21,378 bases of DNA. It comes from Bacteroidota bacterium. GTDB lineage: Bacteria > Bacteroidota > Bacteroidia > Flavobacteriales > Weeksellaceae. The notes beneath the pieces are model-generated. The model was not told the origin of the DNA. It saw nothing but the letters and a program-made list of their open reading frames with translations, and ran no database searches. Every line of letters begins with the position of its first letter. Position 1 is the first letter of the stretch. Below are positions 8,658 to 15,069 of the stretch, piece after piece. The position numbers and the translations under genes are program-made. Location of the stretch: assembly GCA_023426625.1 (NCBI GenBank), contig JAFAAJ010000331.1, positions 1 to 21,378 on the forward strand, written 5' to 3'.

Positions 8658-8743
8658 ACTTATGGGTATTGCTATTTGTGAAATCTATTGACGTCATTTT
8701 ATTCTTATCGTGTGTAATCATCATTGAATGAAAAACTTTTTCA

Positions 8744-8751
8744 TAATTTTG
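8744..8751 (+). promoter_or_regulatory. -7 box (TAATTTTG), candidate msrA promoter
   Basis: This is an exact TAnnTTTG match, with TTG at 8724-8726 located 17 nt upstream as a possible -33 element. The leader to the ATG at 8810 would be about 55 nt, longer than for the neighbouring genes. Confidence 0.5.
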
Positions 8752-8809
8752 ATTTCACTTTAGAATAAATCCTGTAAAGGAAAATGTTTTAAAAAATAAT
8801 TACTTAAAT

Positions 8810-9370
8810 ATGAATGAAAATAATTTGCAGCAAATAACTTTCGGTGGTGGGTGTTTCTGGTGTGTGGAAAGTTGCTTCAATATGCTGAATGGTGTACAGA
8901 CAGCCATTTCAGGATATTCCGGAGGTTATAAGGACAATCCGACATATCAGGAAGTCTGCACCGGAGAAACGGGTCATGCAGAAGTAGTGCAGATCACCTA
9001 TGATCCATCTTTAATTTCCTATGAGCAATTAATGGATGTATTTTTCTTCCTTCACGATCCGACCCAGCTAAACAGACAGGGAAATGATATCGGAACGCAA
9101 TACCGTTCTGTGATTTTCTATAAAGATGAAGCAGAAAAACAAAAAGCCGAAGAAGCTATCCAAAGATCCAAAGCTTCGGGAAGATGGGAAGGAGAATACG
9201 TTACAGAACTGGCTAAATTTGAAAAATTCTGGCCGGCAGAACAATATCATCAGGGGTATTACAACGAAAATCCCACCCAACCTTATTGCAGTGCCGTTGT
9301 AGGTCCTAAAATACAGAAATTTAGAAAGCACTTCGGGGAATTGGCCATGCTCAAATCTGACACTGAATAA
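8810..9370 (+). CDS. msrA: Peptide methionine sulfoxide reductase MsrA
   Basis: MsrA reduces the S form of methionine sulfoxide in proteins, using a cysteine thiol that is later recycled by thioredoxin. The 186 residues hold the signature GGCFWC with catalytic C15, plus SGYSGGY (34-40) and the conserved Glu in GHAEVVQ (E58). They also hold the LFxLHDPTQ-like FFFLHDPTQLNRQGNDIGTQYRS stretch and the usual NPTQPYC near the C-terminus. It is a single-domain MsrA with no fused MsrB and no signal peptide, so it should be cytoplasmic. The ATG at 8810 gives a normal short N-terminus. It converges with the minus-strand gene that ends at 9391, and both share one hairpin. Confidence 0.96.
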   Translation: MNENNLQQITFGGGCFWCVESCFNMLNGVQTAISGYSGGYKDNPTYQEVCTGETGHAEVVQITYDPSLISYEQLMDVFFFLHDPTQLNRQGNDIGTQYRSVIFYKDEAEKQKAEEAIQRSKASGRWEGEYVTELAKFEKFWPAEQYHQGYYNENPTQPYCSAVVGPKIQKFRKHFGELAMLKSDTE

Positions 9371-9377
9371 AATTTAT

Positions 9378-9412
9378 AAACCCTTGAATCTTATTCAGGG
9401 GTTTCTTGTTTT
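9378..9412. terminator. Terminator between convergent msrA and the minus-strand gene
   Basis: AAACCCTTGAAT (9378-9389) pairs with ATTCAGGGGTTT (9393-9404) over 12 bp with one wobble and a CTT loop. TTCTTGTTTT follows on the plus strand. The right arm lies inside the last codons (ETPE-stop) of the minus-strand gene, so that gene's end is constrained by the msrA terminator. On the minus strand the hairpin is followed by only a short T stretch. Confidence 0.75.
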
Positions 9413-10308
9413 CCATATTTTTCTATAATATATTTCGTAGCTTTTTTCAGAGTTTCTCCATTTTCCGGATGTTCTCCATAACTATTAAAAAACTCTACTT
9501 TATTATCATTTTTCAAATACCATACTTTACCAAAGGCATTATCTACCGTTAAAGTATCCGGTCGTGTGTTTTTTTTCAATTTTGCCTTCTCCGTTTTATA
9601 TGCAACTAATGCTTTTCCTTCTATCTGATCATTACAAAAAGTCTGAACATAATGATCTTCATCCCAATACATACAATCTTGTGCTCTTAAGACGCTAATT
9701 TTGCTTGTTCCCGTTACTGTCTTTGTAGAAGACTTTTCTTCGGAAAATCCAGAAAAGCCTACAGGAGTTGTTATCACTTCCGCTGTTTTTTCAATTACTC
9801 CCCTGTTCTGATCTAAAACTTCTTTTTTATCTTTTATAATTTTATTTCCTGCAAAAAAACCACCCACCAACAACACACCAACAATTCCCAAATTGCTTTG
9901 TTTCGTGAAAAACTCGGGGATATTAAAAACAGGCTTATTCGTTATATTAATGATGATTTTAGAAAGTCTTTCAGAAATGGATTCTTCATCTTCATCAACA
10001 CTTACTTTTACTGTGGTAAATTCAGCATCTTCCTTTCTTTTGATGGATGTATTAGAAAAGTCTTTGAAATCTTTATAGCCTATATATTGACTCATTTTAT
10101 CAAGTTTATACGGCTCGATATTAACTTCATTTCCTTTTTCTAAAAAAGCTTCATAATACCTGACAAGTGTTTTGTCTGAAACTTTAAGTCCCAGTTTTTC
10201 TTCAAAATAAGTCCATAAATAAAGTGCTATACCACTTTTCGTTTCTTTGCCTGACTCTAGTTTACCCTGTTCGAATACCTCATGAATTAGTAGTTTTCTT
10301 TTGGACAT
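9391..10308 (-). CDS. Membrane protein of unknown function, putative target of the TTACGG regulon
   Basis: The product has 305 residues. The cytoplasmic-looking N-terminus (1-90: KLLIHEVFEQGKLESGKETK, then LWTYFEEKLGL and YIGYKDFKDFS) is followed by an acidic linker, one membrane segment at about 139-154 (NLGIVGVLLVGGFFAG), and a C-terminal part of about 150 residues that should be outside the inner membrane. The outer part holds a Cys pair in DCMYWDEDHYVQTFC that could form a disulfide. I recognise this as a family recurrent in flavobacteria but without known function. The N-terminal part could bind DNA or a partner, but I see no standard motif. It has its own promoter with the same palindrome-to-promoter spacing as the operon at 13434, which suggests it belongs to the regulon of the neighbouring two-component system. 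Confidence 0.85.
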   Translation of the reverse strand: MSKRKLLIHEVFEQGKLESGKETKSGIALYLWTYFEEKLGLKVSDKTLVRYYEAFLEKGNEVNIEPYKLDKMSQYIGYKDFKDFSNTSIKRKEDAEFTTVKVSVDEDEESISERLSKIIINITNKPVFNIPEFFTKQSNLGIVGVLLVGGFFAGNKIIKDKKEVLDQNRGVIEKTAEVITTPVGFSGFSEEKSSTKTVTGTSKISVLRAQDCMYWDEDHYVQTFCNDQIEGKALVAYKTEKAKLKKNTRPDTLTVDNAFGKVWYLKNDNKVEFFNSYGEHPENGETLKKATKYIIEKYGKQETPE

Positions 10309-10329
10309 AATTAGTTTTTATAAGCATTA

Positions 10330-10336
10330 CAAAATA
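10330..10336 (-). promoter_or_regulatory. -7 box (TATTTTG, minus strand) of the 305-residue protein gene
   Basis: Read on the minus strand this is TATTTTG, one base shorter than TAnnTTTG. Its last G (10330) is 21 nt before the ATG at 10308. It lies exactly 29 nt from the end of the palindrome, as at the 13403-13410 promoter, which supports it despite the imperfect match. Confidence 0.5.
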
Positions 10337-10358
10337 GGTGATTTTCTACCATGTTGTA

Positions 10359-10374
10359 TTACGGTTTTCCGTAA
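10359..10374. promoter_or_regulatory. Palindrome TTACGGTTTTCCGTAA, copy 1 of putative operator
   Basis: A perfect 6-4-6 inverted repeat. Read in the direction of the gene it controls (minus) it is TTACGG-AAAA-CCGTAA. Its centre is about 41 nt upstream of the predicted transcription start, a position typical of an activator touching RNA polymerase. The second copy is at 13366-13381. Confidence 0.65.
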
Positions 10375-10521
10375 CGGACTCCTGTCCCTTTTCTTGTCCA
10401 TCGATGTCCATATTTTGTCTAACACCCGTGCTGCTGTTTGTTGCATTTTTGCTTCAGAAATCAGTGACAAACAAAACATTACAAAAACAAATTTACAAAA
10501 CTGATTTCAAAATTACCTGAT

Positions 10522-10571
10522 AAAACGGAGGAAACTCTGAAATGGGAAGCAGCTGTTTCTCCTCCGTTTTT
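10522..10571. terminator. Strong stem-loop with T-tail, terminator or attenuator
   Basis: AAAACGGAGGA (10522-10532) pairs perfectly with TCCTCCGTTTT (10560-10570). Three more inner pairs form across a 2-nt bulge, around a 19-nt loop, and the right arm ends in T5. No coding gene ends upstream on the plus strand. It is therefore either the end of a small RNA, an attenuator in the leader of the gene at 10686, or a terminator facing the other way. Confidence 0.5.
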
Positions 10572-10685
10572 GAAGGTTTACTTCCCAAAAAATTTAAGAA
10601 GCGCTTCGAAATTTTAATCGTGTACAGCCCTGGATAATATCTCGGGAGGAAGAAAACAATTTCAAAATCTTAAAATTTTAAAACA

Positions 10686-10898
10686 ATGTTACAACTAATA
10701 TTGATGCTACTGGGATTAGCATTTGGGAATCATAATACAGATACATCTAATAATAACGGACAAATAACTGTTCAATTTTCTGATCCGGGTGACGGATTTG
10801 ATCCAGGCGATGGAACAGGAGATGATGGAGGACCGGGAAATGGAGGAAGCACAGGAGGCAATACAGGACAAAACCCGCCTCCTTTTATACAACCATAA
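10686..10898 (+). CDS. Small Gly/Asp/Pro-rich protein with hydrophobic N-terminus
   Basis: The product has 70 residues. A hydrophobic start (MLQLILMLLGLAFG) is followed by a polar Asn/Thr stretch, then a low-complexity part built from PGDG-like units (DPGDGFDPGDGTGDDGGPGNGG), ending NPPPFIQP. There is no cysteine. The start could be a short signal or anchor, but it lacks the usual positive charges before the hydrophobic core. It has its own terminator (10905-10935) and precedes the sensor kinase. I do not recognise a characterised family. It could be an exported peptide or a signal for the kinase, which is speculation. Its reality is supported by the ORF-terminator arrangement and its position, but not by a clear promoter. 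Confidence 0.55.
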   Translation: MLQLILMLLGLAFGNHNTDTSNNNGQITVQFSDPGDGFDPGDGTGDDGGPGNGGSTGGNTGQNPPPFIQP

Positions 10899-10904
10899 TA
10901 AATT

Positions 10905-10935
10905 AAAGAGTAGATTGTTTAATCTGCTCTTTTTT
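10905..10935 (+). terminator. Terminator between the small peptide gene and the sensor kinase
   Basis: AAAGAGTAGATT-type left arm (10905-10916) pairs with AATCTGCTCTTT (10921-10932) with one wobble around GTTT. It ends in T6. This separates the 70-residue ORF from the kinase gene, though the kinase then has only 31 bp for its own promoter, with a weak TATTTTG at 10938-10944. Confidence 0.75.
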
Positions 10936-10966
10936 ATTATTTTGTATTTTAAAAACTAACCGGATC

Positions 10967-12616
10967 ATGAGACTTCATTTTTTATTTATTTTATTAATAT
11001 TCTTGTCTTCCTGCAACAAAAAAACAATAGATGATCAAGACAAAAATACAGCCGACTCTTACTATAAAAAGGCAAAAAAGAACAACAATGATTCTGCTTT
11101 TTATTACTTTAACTTAGCAAAAAATTCATATTTAGACATTAAAGATTCATCCGGGGTTGCCCGCTCATTAGTGAATATGGCCATAATACAACATAATCAA
11201 GGTGATTATTATGGAAGCATAGAAACTTCACTTGAAGCAAACAGCTTTCTTAAAAATGTTCAGGACAGTATTATTAGATGGACACTTGCTTCCAACTATA
11301 ATAATATGGGAATCTGTTCTTCTTATCTGTATGATTTTGACAGTTCCATAAAATACTATACGGAAGCATTGAAGTATGTGAATGATACTGAAAGCAAATA
11401 TCTCTATCATAATAATTTGGGTGATGTTTTAACAACATTAGGAGACTATAAACATGCCCTGCGAAATTTTAAAATAGCTCTTCAAACAAATAACAAGATT
11501 AATTACGCAAGAGCTCTAAATAATTTAGCAAAGGCTAAATATTATGATAATAAAAACTATAATCCTCTGCCCGAATTTTTTGAAGCTCTAAAAATCAGAC
11601 AAGAATTAAATGATCCGTATGCTCAAAACTCAAGCTATGCAACATTATCTGAGTATTTTTTTGATAAAGATAAGGTCCAATCCCTTAATTATGCAAGAAA
11701 AATGTTAGAAGTATCAATAAAAAACAATAGTAAGGAGGATCAGCTACAAGCCTTGCAAAAAATTGTAAATCTTGATAATAAAAATTATTTAAGCTATTTC
11801 AGGCAGTTTCAAGTATTAAATGATAGTGTACAGATATTAAAAAGCAGAGCTAAAAATCAATTTGCTGTTGTAAGGTACGATGTGGAACAAAAAAATGCAG
11901 AAAATCAAAAGCTAAGAGCATATAATAAGATTGAAATAATAAAAAGGAATGTTGGAATAGGCAGCTTAAGCATTCTGTTAATCGCAGGTTTCTTCTGGTA
12001 CAAAAAAAGAAAAAAAAGTCTCGAGCAAGAAAAGGAACTCGAAGTAAAAAATACTCAGCTTAAAATATCAAAGAAAGTGCATGATGTAGTGGCTAACGGA
12101 ATTTATCAGGTGATGACAAAAATTGAAAACCTAGATCAGATCAATAAAGATGAAGTTCTAGATGAATTGGAATTTGTGTACGAAAAATCCAGAGATATTT
12201 CCTACGAAAAACCAGATGTTAAAAGTAGCAAGAGGAATTTTAGCGAAGAAATTTCTGAACTGATCGGATCTTTCAACAACGAAAATGTAAAAACCTATCT
12301 TGCCGGAAACGATACAAATACTTGGGAAAACCTCAGCAAAACAAAACAGGAGGAAATTTACCAGATTATCCGTGAACTACTTGTCAATATGAAAAAACAC
12401 AGCCATGCAGATCGTGTGAGTTTCAGGTTTGAAAGAGAAAATAACGAGATCAAAATCTACTATACAGACAATGGGATAGGCATTTCGGAGCAGATGATAC
12501 ACAAAAATGGACTGGCAAATACGGATTCCCATATTGAAACGTTGAATGGAGAAATTATTTTTGACACTAAAACCGAAAAAGGATTGAAAATCTATATTTC
12601 ATTTCCTGTTTCTTAA
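10967..12616 (+). CDS. TPR-containing lipoprotein-like sensor histidine kinase
   Basis: The product has 549 residues. It starts with a lipobox-like signal (LFLSSC-type LSSC, C16). A sensor region of TPR-like helical repeats (about 45-290) follows, with phrases such as ARSLVNMAIIQHNQGDYYGS and YHNNLGDVLTTLGDYKHALR. A coiled stretch leads into one membrane segment (about 328-345). The cytoplasmic part has a NarL/DesK-type (HisKA_3-like) phosphoacceptor motif KKVHDVVANG with H372. The ATPase domain has its N box at N474, DNGIG (501-505) and GLAN (515-518). It should autophosphorylate and pass phosphate to the response regulator encoded 14 nt downstream. If the cysteine is lipidated, the sensor would be tethered at both ends on the periplasmic side. 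The stimulus is unknown. Confidence 0.9.
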   Translation: MRLHFLFILLIFLSSCNKKTIDDQDKNTADSYYKKAKKNNNDSAFYYFNLAKNSYLDIKDSSGVARSLVNMAIIQHNQGDYYGSIETSLEANSFLKNVQDSIIRWTLASNYNNMGICSSYLYDFDSSIKYYTEALKYVNDTESKYLYHNNLGDVLTTLGDYKHALRNFKIALQTNNKINYARALNNLAKAKYYDNKNYNPLPEFFEALKIRQELNDPYAQNSSYATLSEYFFDKDKVQSLNYARKMLEVSIKNNSKEDQLQALQKIVNLDNKNYLSYFRQFQVLNDSVQILKSRAKNQFAVVRYDVEQKNAENQKLRAYNKIEIIKRNVGIGSLSILLIAGFFWYKKRKKSLEQEKELEVKNTQLKISKKVHDVVANGIYQVMTKIENLDQINKDEVLDELEFVYEKSRDISYEKPDVKSSKRNFSEEISELIGSFNNENVKTYLAGNDTNTWENLSKTKQEEIYQIIRELLVNMKKHSHADRVSFRFERENNEIKIYYTDNGIGISEQMIHKNGLANTDSHIETLNGEIIFDTKTEKGLKIYISFPVS

Positions 12617-12630
12617 AAAACTAAAAAAGA

Positions 12631-13296
12631 ATGTTCAAAAAAATTTTAATTGCCGAAGATCACGAAAGTATCAATATTTCAGTGCAAAAAACACTGGAAG
12701 AGCTCCACATCCCACATGTTGATTATGTATATTATTGTGATGATGCTCTAGCGAAAGTTCAGAAAGCTAACCGTGAAAACAATCCGTATGATTTATTGAT
12801 TACCGACCTTTATTATGAGGAGGATCATCGCGAACAAAACATCAAAGACGGAAGAGAACTGATCCATAAAATAAAAGAGATTCAACCCTCTCTGAAGGTT
12901 ATTGTCTTTTCTGCCGAACACAAATCAGGGGTTATTGATTCTCTTTTTAAAGAATATCAAATCAATGGATATGTAAGAAAAGCCAGAAACGATTCCAAGG
13001 AATTAAAAAAATCTATTGCTTCTGTTTATATCAACGAAAATTATTTGTCTCTGGATCTCAAACAGGATCTGAAAAAACAGAACAGCCACGAGTTCTCCAC
13101 TTATGACATCACACTGGTTTCACTACTCTCTAAGGGAGTTTTACAAAAGAACATTCCGGCTTATCTTCAAAGTAATAATATTAAACCCAATAGCCTGAGT
13201 AGCGTTGAGAAAAAATTAAATAGTTTAAAAGAAGACCTTGAAGTCACAAGCAATGAGCAATTGGTTGCCTTCTGTAAGGACATCGGGATTATTTAA
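12631..13296 (+). CDS. Response regulator with LuxR/NarL-like output domain
   Basis: The product has 221 residues. The receiver domain (1-125) has acidic E9/D10, the phosphoacceptor D59 in LLITDLYY, S94 and K117, so all key residues are present. A loop after D59 (YEEDHREQNIKDG) is longer than usual. The C-terminal region (about 153-221) follows the spacing of a LuxR/NarL helix-turn-helix: a leucine-rich first helix with LLSKGVLQKNIPAYLQ, a recognition-like SLSSVEKKLNSL, and a final NEQLVAFCKDIGII. It carries a short insertion before the recognition helix. It is probably co-transcribed with the kinase. It is the best local candidate to bind TTACGG-N4-CCGTAA, since NarL-type regulators bind short inverted repeats as dimers; that link is inference. 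Confidence 0.88.
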   Translation: MFKKILIAEDHESINISVQKTLEELHIPHVDYVYYCDDALAKVQKANRENNPYDLLITDLYYEEDHREQNIKDGRELIHKIKEIQPSLKVIVFSAEHKSGVIDSLFKEYQINGYVRKARNDSKELKKSIASVYINENYLSLDLKQDLKKQNSHEFSTYDITLVSLLSKGVLQKNIPAYLQSNNIKPNSLSSVEKKLNSLKEDLEVTSNEQLVAFCKDIGII

Positions 13297-13318
13297 TACC
13301 TTTTTTAAAGTTAATTTA

Positions 13319-13357
13319 ACAGAGACCTTTCAATTTTTTGAAAGGTCTCTGTGTTTT
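13319..13357 (+). terminator. Strong terminator of the two-component operon
   Basis: ACAGAGACCTTTCAA (13319-13333) pairs perfectly over 15 bp with 13338-13352 around a TTTT loop, followed by GTTTT. It separates the regulator gene from the operon at 13434. Confidence 0.88.
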
Positions 13358-13365
13358 ACTCCGGT

Positions 13366-13381
13366 TTACGGAAACCCGTAA
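13366..13381. promoter_or_regulatory. Palindrome TTACGGAAACCCGTAA, copy 2 of putative operator
   Basis: A perfect 6-4-6 inverted repeat differing from copy 1 only in the last spacer base when both are read in the direction of transcription. It ends 29 nt before the final G of the -7 box at 13403-13410 and is centred near -41 from the likely start point. It lies just after the terminator of the regulator gene. Confidence 0.7.
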
Positions 13382-13402
13382 GGTTTAGCTTTTAAGGCTT
13401 TA

Positions 13403-13410
13403 TACTTTTG
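13403..13410 (+). promoter_or_regulatory. -7 box (TACTTTTG) of the six-gene operon
   Basis: An exact TAnnTTTG match ending 23 nt before the ATG at 13434. The -33 region has no clear TTG, as expected for a promoter that needs an activator. Confidence 0.65.
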
Positions 13411-13433
13411 AAATGTAAATAAAATTAAATGCT

Positions 13434-13640
13434 ATGAAAAAGTATTACGTAAATAAAAAAGCCCAAAGTAATGGAGATCATGAAGTACATGATGAATACT
13501 GTAAATATTTACCCAGTATCGAAAACAGAAGATATCTTGGCTCTTTTTCCTCATGTAAAGATGCGGTAAAAGAAGCTAAAAAAGACTATAGCCGATCTAA
13601 TGGATGCAAAACCTGCTCAAACGAATGTCACACAAGTTAA
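13434..13640 (+). CDS. Small Cys/His protein, probable metal-binding, first gene of the operon
   Basis: The product has 68 residues without signal peptide. The conserved-looking features are H16/H19 with C23 in DHEVHDEYC, a central LGSFSSCKDAVKEAKK helix with C41, and the end GCKTCSNECH with C58, C61, C65 and H66. This arrangement suggests a zinc-type site, possibly formed by C23 with the C-terminal CxxCxxxCH. I recall similar uncharacterised mini-proteins in Bacteroidota. The start follows the promoter by 23 nt and the next gene begins 10 nt downstream. It is rich in lysine and may bind nucleic acid, but nothing in the sequence proves this. Confidence 0.8.
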   Translation: MKKYYVNKKAQSNGDHEVHDEYCKYLPSIENRRYLGSFSSCKDAVKEAKKDYSRSNGCKTCSNECHTS

Positions 13641-13650
13641 AATAATAATC

Positions 13651-13983
13651 ATGGGAAAATTCATTATCACTCAAAGAATTAACAAAGAATATCAATTCAA
13701 CCTTAAAGCCGGTAATGGAGAAGTTATTCTGACCAGCGAAGGTTATATACAAAAAGCATCTTGTCATAAAGGGATAGAATCAGTAAAGATCAATTCACAG
13801 GATGATTCAAGGTATGAAAGAAAAATTGCGGTTAACAGCAAACACTATTTTGTACTGAAAGCTAGAAATGGGGAAATTATTGGCAGAAGCCAATTGTATA
13901 GCTCCACATCCGGGATGGAAATCGGGATTGCTTCCGTAAAGGTCAACGCTCCAACAGCAGAAATTATTGATCAAACTCTTTAA
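13651..13983 (+). CDS. YegP/DUF1508 family protein
   Basis: The product has 110 residues with two tandem DUF1508 units. The first (about 10-50) reads EYQFNLKAGNGEVILTSEGY, and the second (about 60-100) reads HYFVLKARNGEIIGRSQLY. Each is followed by a 'GIxSVKxN' phrase. This small beta-rich family includes E. coli YegP; its function is unknown, and it is often linked to stress-related gene sets. The frame extends upstream to an ATG at 13600, which would overlap the preceding gene by 41 nt and add residues unlike the family. The ATG at 13651 gives the usual MGKFIITQR start and a 10-nt gap. Confidence 0.88.
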   Translation: MGKFIITQRINKEYQFNLKAGNGEVILTSEGYIQKASCHKGIESVKINSQDDSRYERKIAVNSKHYFVLKARNGEIIGRSQLYSSTSGMEIGIASVKVNAPTAEIIDQTL

Positions 13984-13992
13984 GAACAAGCC

Positions 13993-15069
13993 ATGGAACT
14001 TAAAATTAAACTTGAGCAATTACATCAAAAAGTTATCGGTTTAAAGGATCATATCAATACTGAAGAAGCCACAAAGAATGCGTTTGTAATGCCCTTCATA
14101 CAAATCTTAGGCTATGATATCTTTAATCCTACCGAGGTCGTTCCGGAACACATCTGTGATATTGGGACTAAAAAAGGCGAGAAAGTAGATTATATCATTA
14201 AAAATAATGATGTTCCCATTTTCATTATTGAGTGTAAACACTGGAAAGAAAGTGCAGATGCTCATAACTCACAGCTTCATCGCTATTACCATGTCTCTAA
14301 AACCAGATTTGGAGTATTAACTAATGGGATAATTTATAATTTCTATACAGATCTTGAAAAACCCAACATCATGGACGAGAAACCTTTTCTCACCATTAAT
14401 ATAGAAGACTTGAAAGAAAGTTCAATTAAAATTCTGGAAAACTTCACAAAAACCGGTTATAACCTTGAAAGTATTTTGGATTCTGCTGAAGCCTTAAAGT
14501 ATATTAAAGCCATTCGAAAAGAGTTTGAAAAAGAAATTGAGAATCCTTCCGATGAAATCGTGAGACTTTTAGTAAATCGTTTTTTTGAAAGACCTTTAAC
14601 GGCTAATCGTATGATTGCATTTAAAGAATATACAAGAAAAGCATTAGCAACATCCATCAACGAATCTATCAGTTTTCGCCTTAAATCTGCCTTAAGCATT
14701 AATGAACAGATTGAAAAACAGGATGAAAATAAAGCCCTTGAAACTGTTGCCAATAGTGAACTCCCAAAATTTGTCACAACGGAAGAGGAAGCTGAAGGAT
14801 TCCAAATTGTGAAAGCCATTTTACGGGAGAAAATCTCTTCAGAAAGGATTTCTTCCAGAGACACCCAGTCCTACTTTGGAGTTTTATTGGATGACAACAA
14901 TAGAAAACCTATCTGTAGATTTCACTTCAATACTTCCAATAAATATTTAGAATTATTTCACAACGGGAAAGATTCCGGGGAAAAAATACCATTGAATACT
15001 TTGGATCATATTTACAACTACAGAGCCCAACTTCATCAAGCTGTTGAAAACTATACCCATTCATCATGA
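13993..15069 (+). CDS. Orphan nuclease with type I restriction HsdR N-terminal-like domain
   Basis: The product has 358 residues. The N-terminal domain (about 20-130) has TEEATKNAFVMPFIQILGYD, then VDY with D66, then IIECKHW with E80 and K82. This is a PD-(D/E)xK nuclease core as in the HSDR_N family. A helical middle region (170-240) and a C-terminal domain (about 265-350: SSRDTQSYFGVLLDDNNRKP) follow. There is no helicase, methylase or specificity gene nearby, so it is not a complete restriction system. Such stand-alone proteins are common in bacteria and usually annotated as type I restriction endonucleases, with unknown targets. It starts 9 nt after yegP and overlaps the next gene by 4 nt (ATGA), so it is translated within the operon. 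A role in DNA damage or defence is inference. Confidence 0.82.
   Translation: MELKIKLEQLHQKVIGLKDHINTEEATKNAFVMPFIQILGYDIFNPTEVVPEHICDIGTKKGEKVDYIIKNNDVPIFIIECKHWKESADAHNSQLHRYYHVSKTRFGVLTNGIIYNFYTDLEKPNIMDEKPFLTINIEDLKESSIKILENFTKTGYNLESILDSAEALKYIKAIRKEFEKEIENPSDEIVRLLVNRFFERPLTANRMIAFKEYTRKALATSINESISFRLKSALSINEQIEKQDENKALETVANSELPKFVTTEEEAEGFQIVKAILREKISSERISSRDTQSYFGVLLDDNNRKPICRFHFNTSNKYLELFHNGKDSGEKIPLNTLDHIYNYRAQLHQAVENYTHSS

Larger units (their letters stand above)
10309..10685. other. 377-bp intergenic region with regulatory and structured elements
   Basis: No convincing gene lies here. From left to right it holds the minus-strand promoter (10330-10336), the palindrome (10359-10374), and a TATTTTG on the plus strand (10411-10417). 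It continues with a 9-bp inverted repeat (GAAATCAGT 10457-10465, ACTGATTTC 10500-10508), the stem-loop with T-tail at 10522-10571, and the palindrome GAAGCGCTTC (10598-10607). Another exact TAnnTTTG faces the minus strand at 10488-10495. Open frames of 60-80 codons here are low-complexity shadows. Confidence 0.6.

Noticed and set aside
9893..10143. Plus-strand frames opposite the 305-residue protein gene
   Set aside because: They are antisense to a gene with a coherent domain layout and promoter.
10301..10520. Open frames of 60-67 codons in the 10309-10685 spacer
   Set aside because: They run across the operator and the antisense promoter, have unnatural Phe/Leu/Ser-rich composition, and lack start signals.
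13600..13650. Longer N-terminus for the YegP protein
   Set aside because: It would overlap the upstream gene by 41 nt with non-family sequence; the ATG at 13651 gives the family start.
13993..15069. Complete type I restriction-modification system
   Set aside because: Only an HsdR N-terminal-like nuclease is present; no motor, methylase or specificity subunit is nearby.
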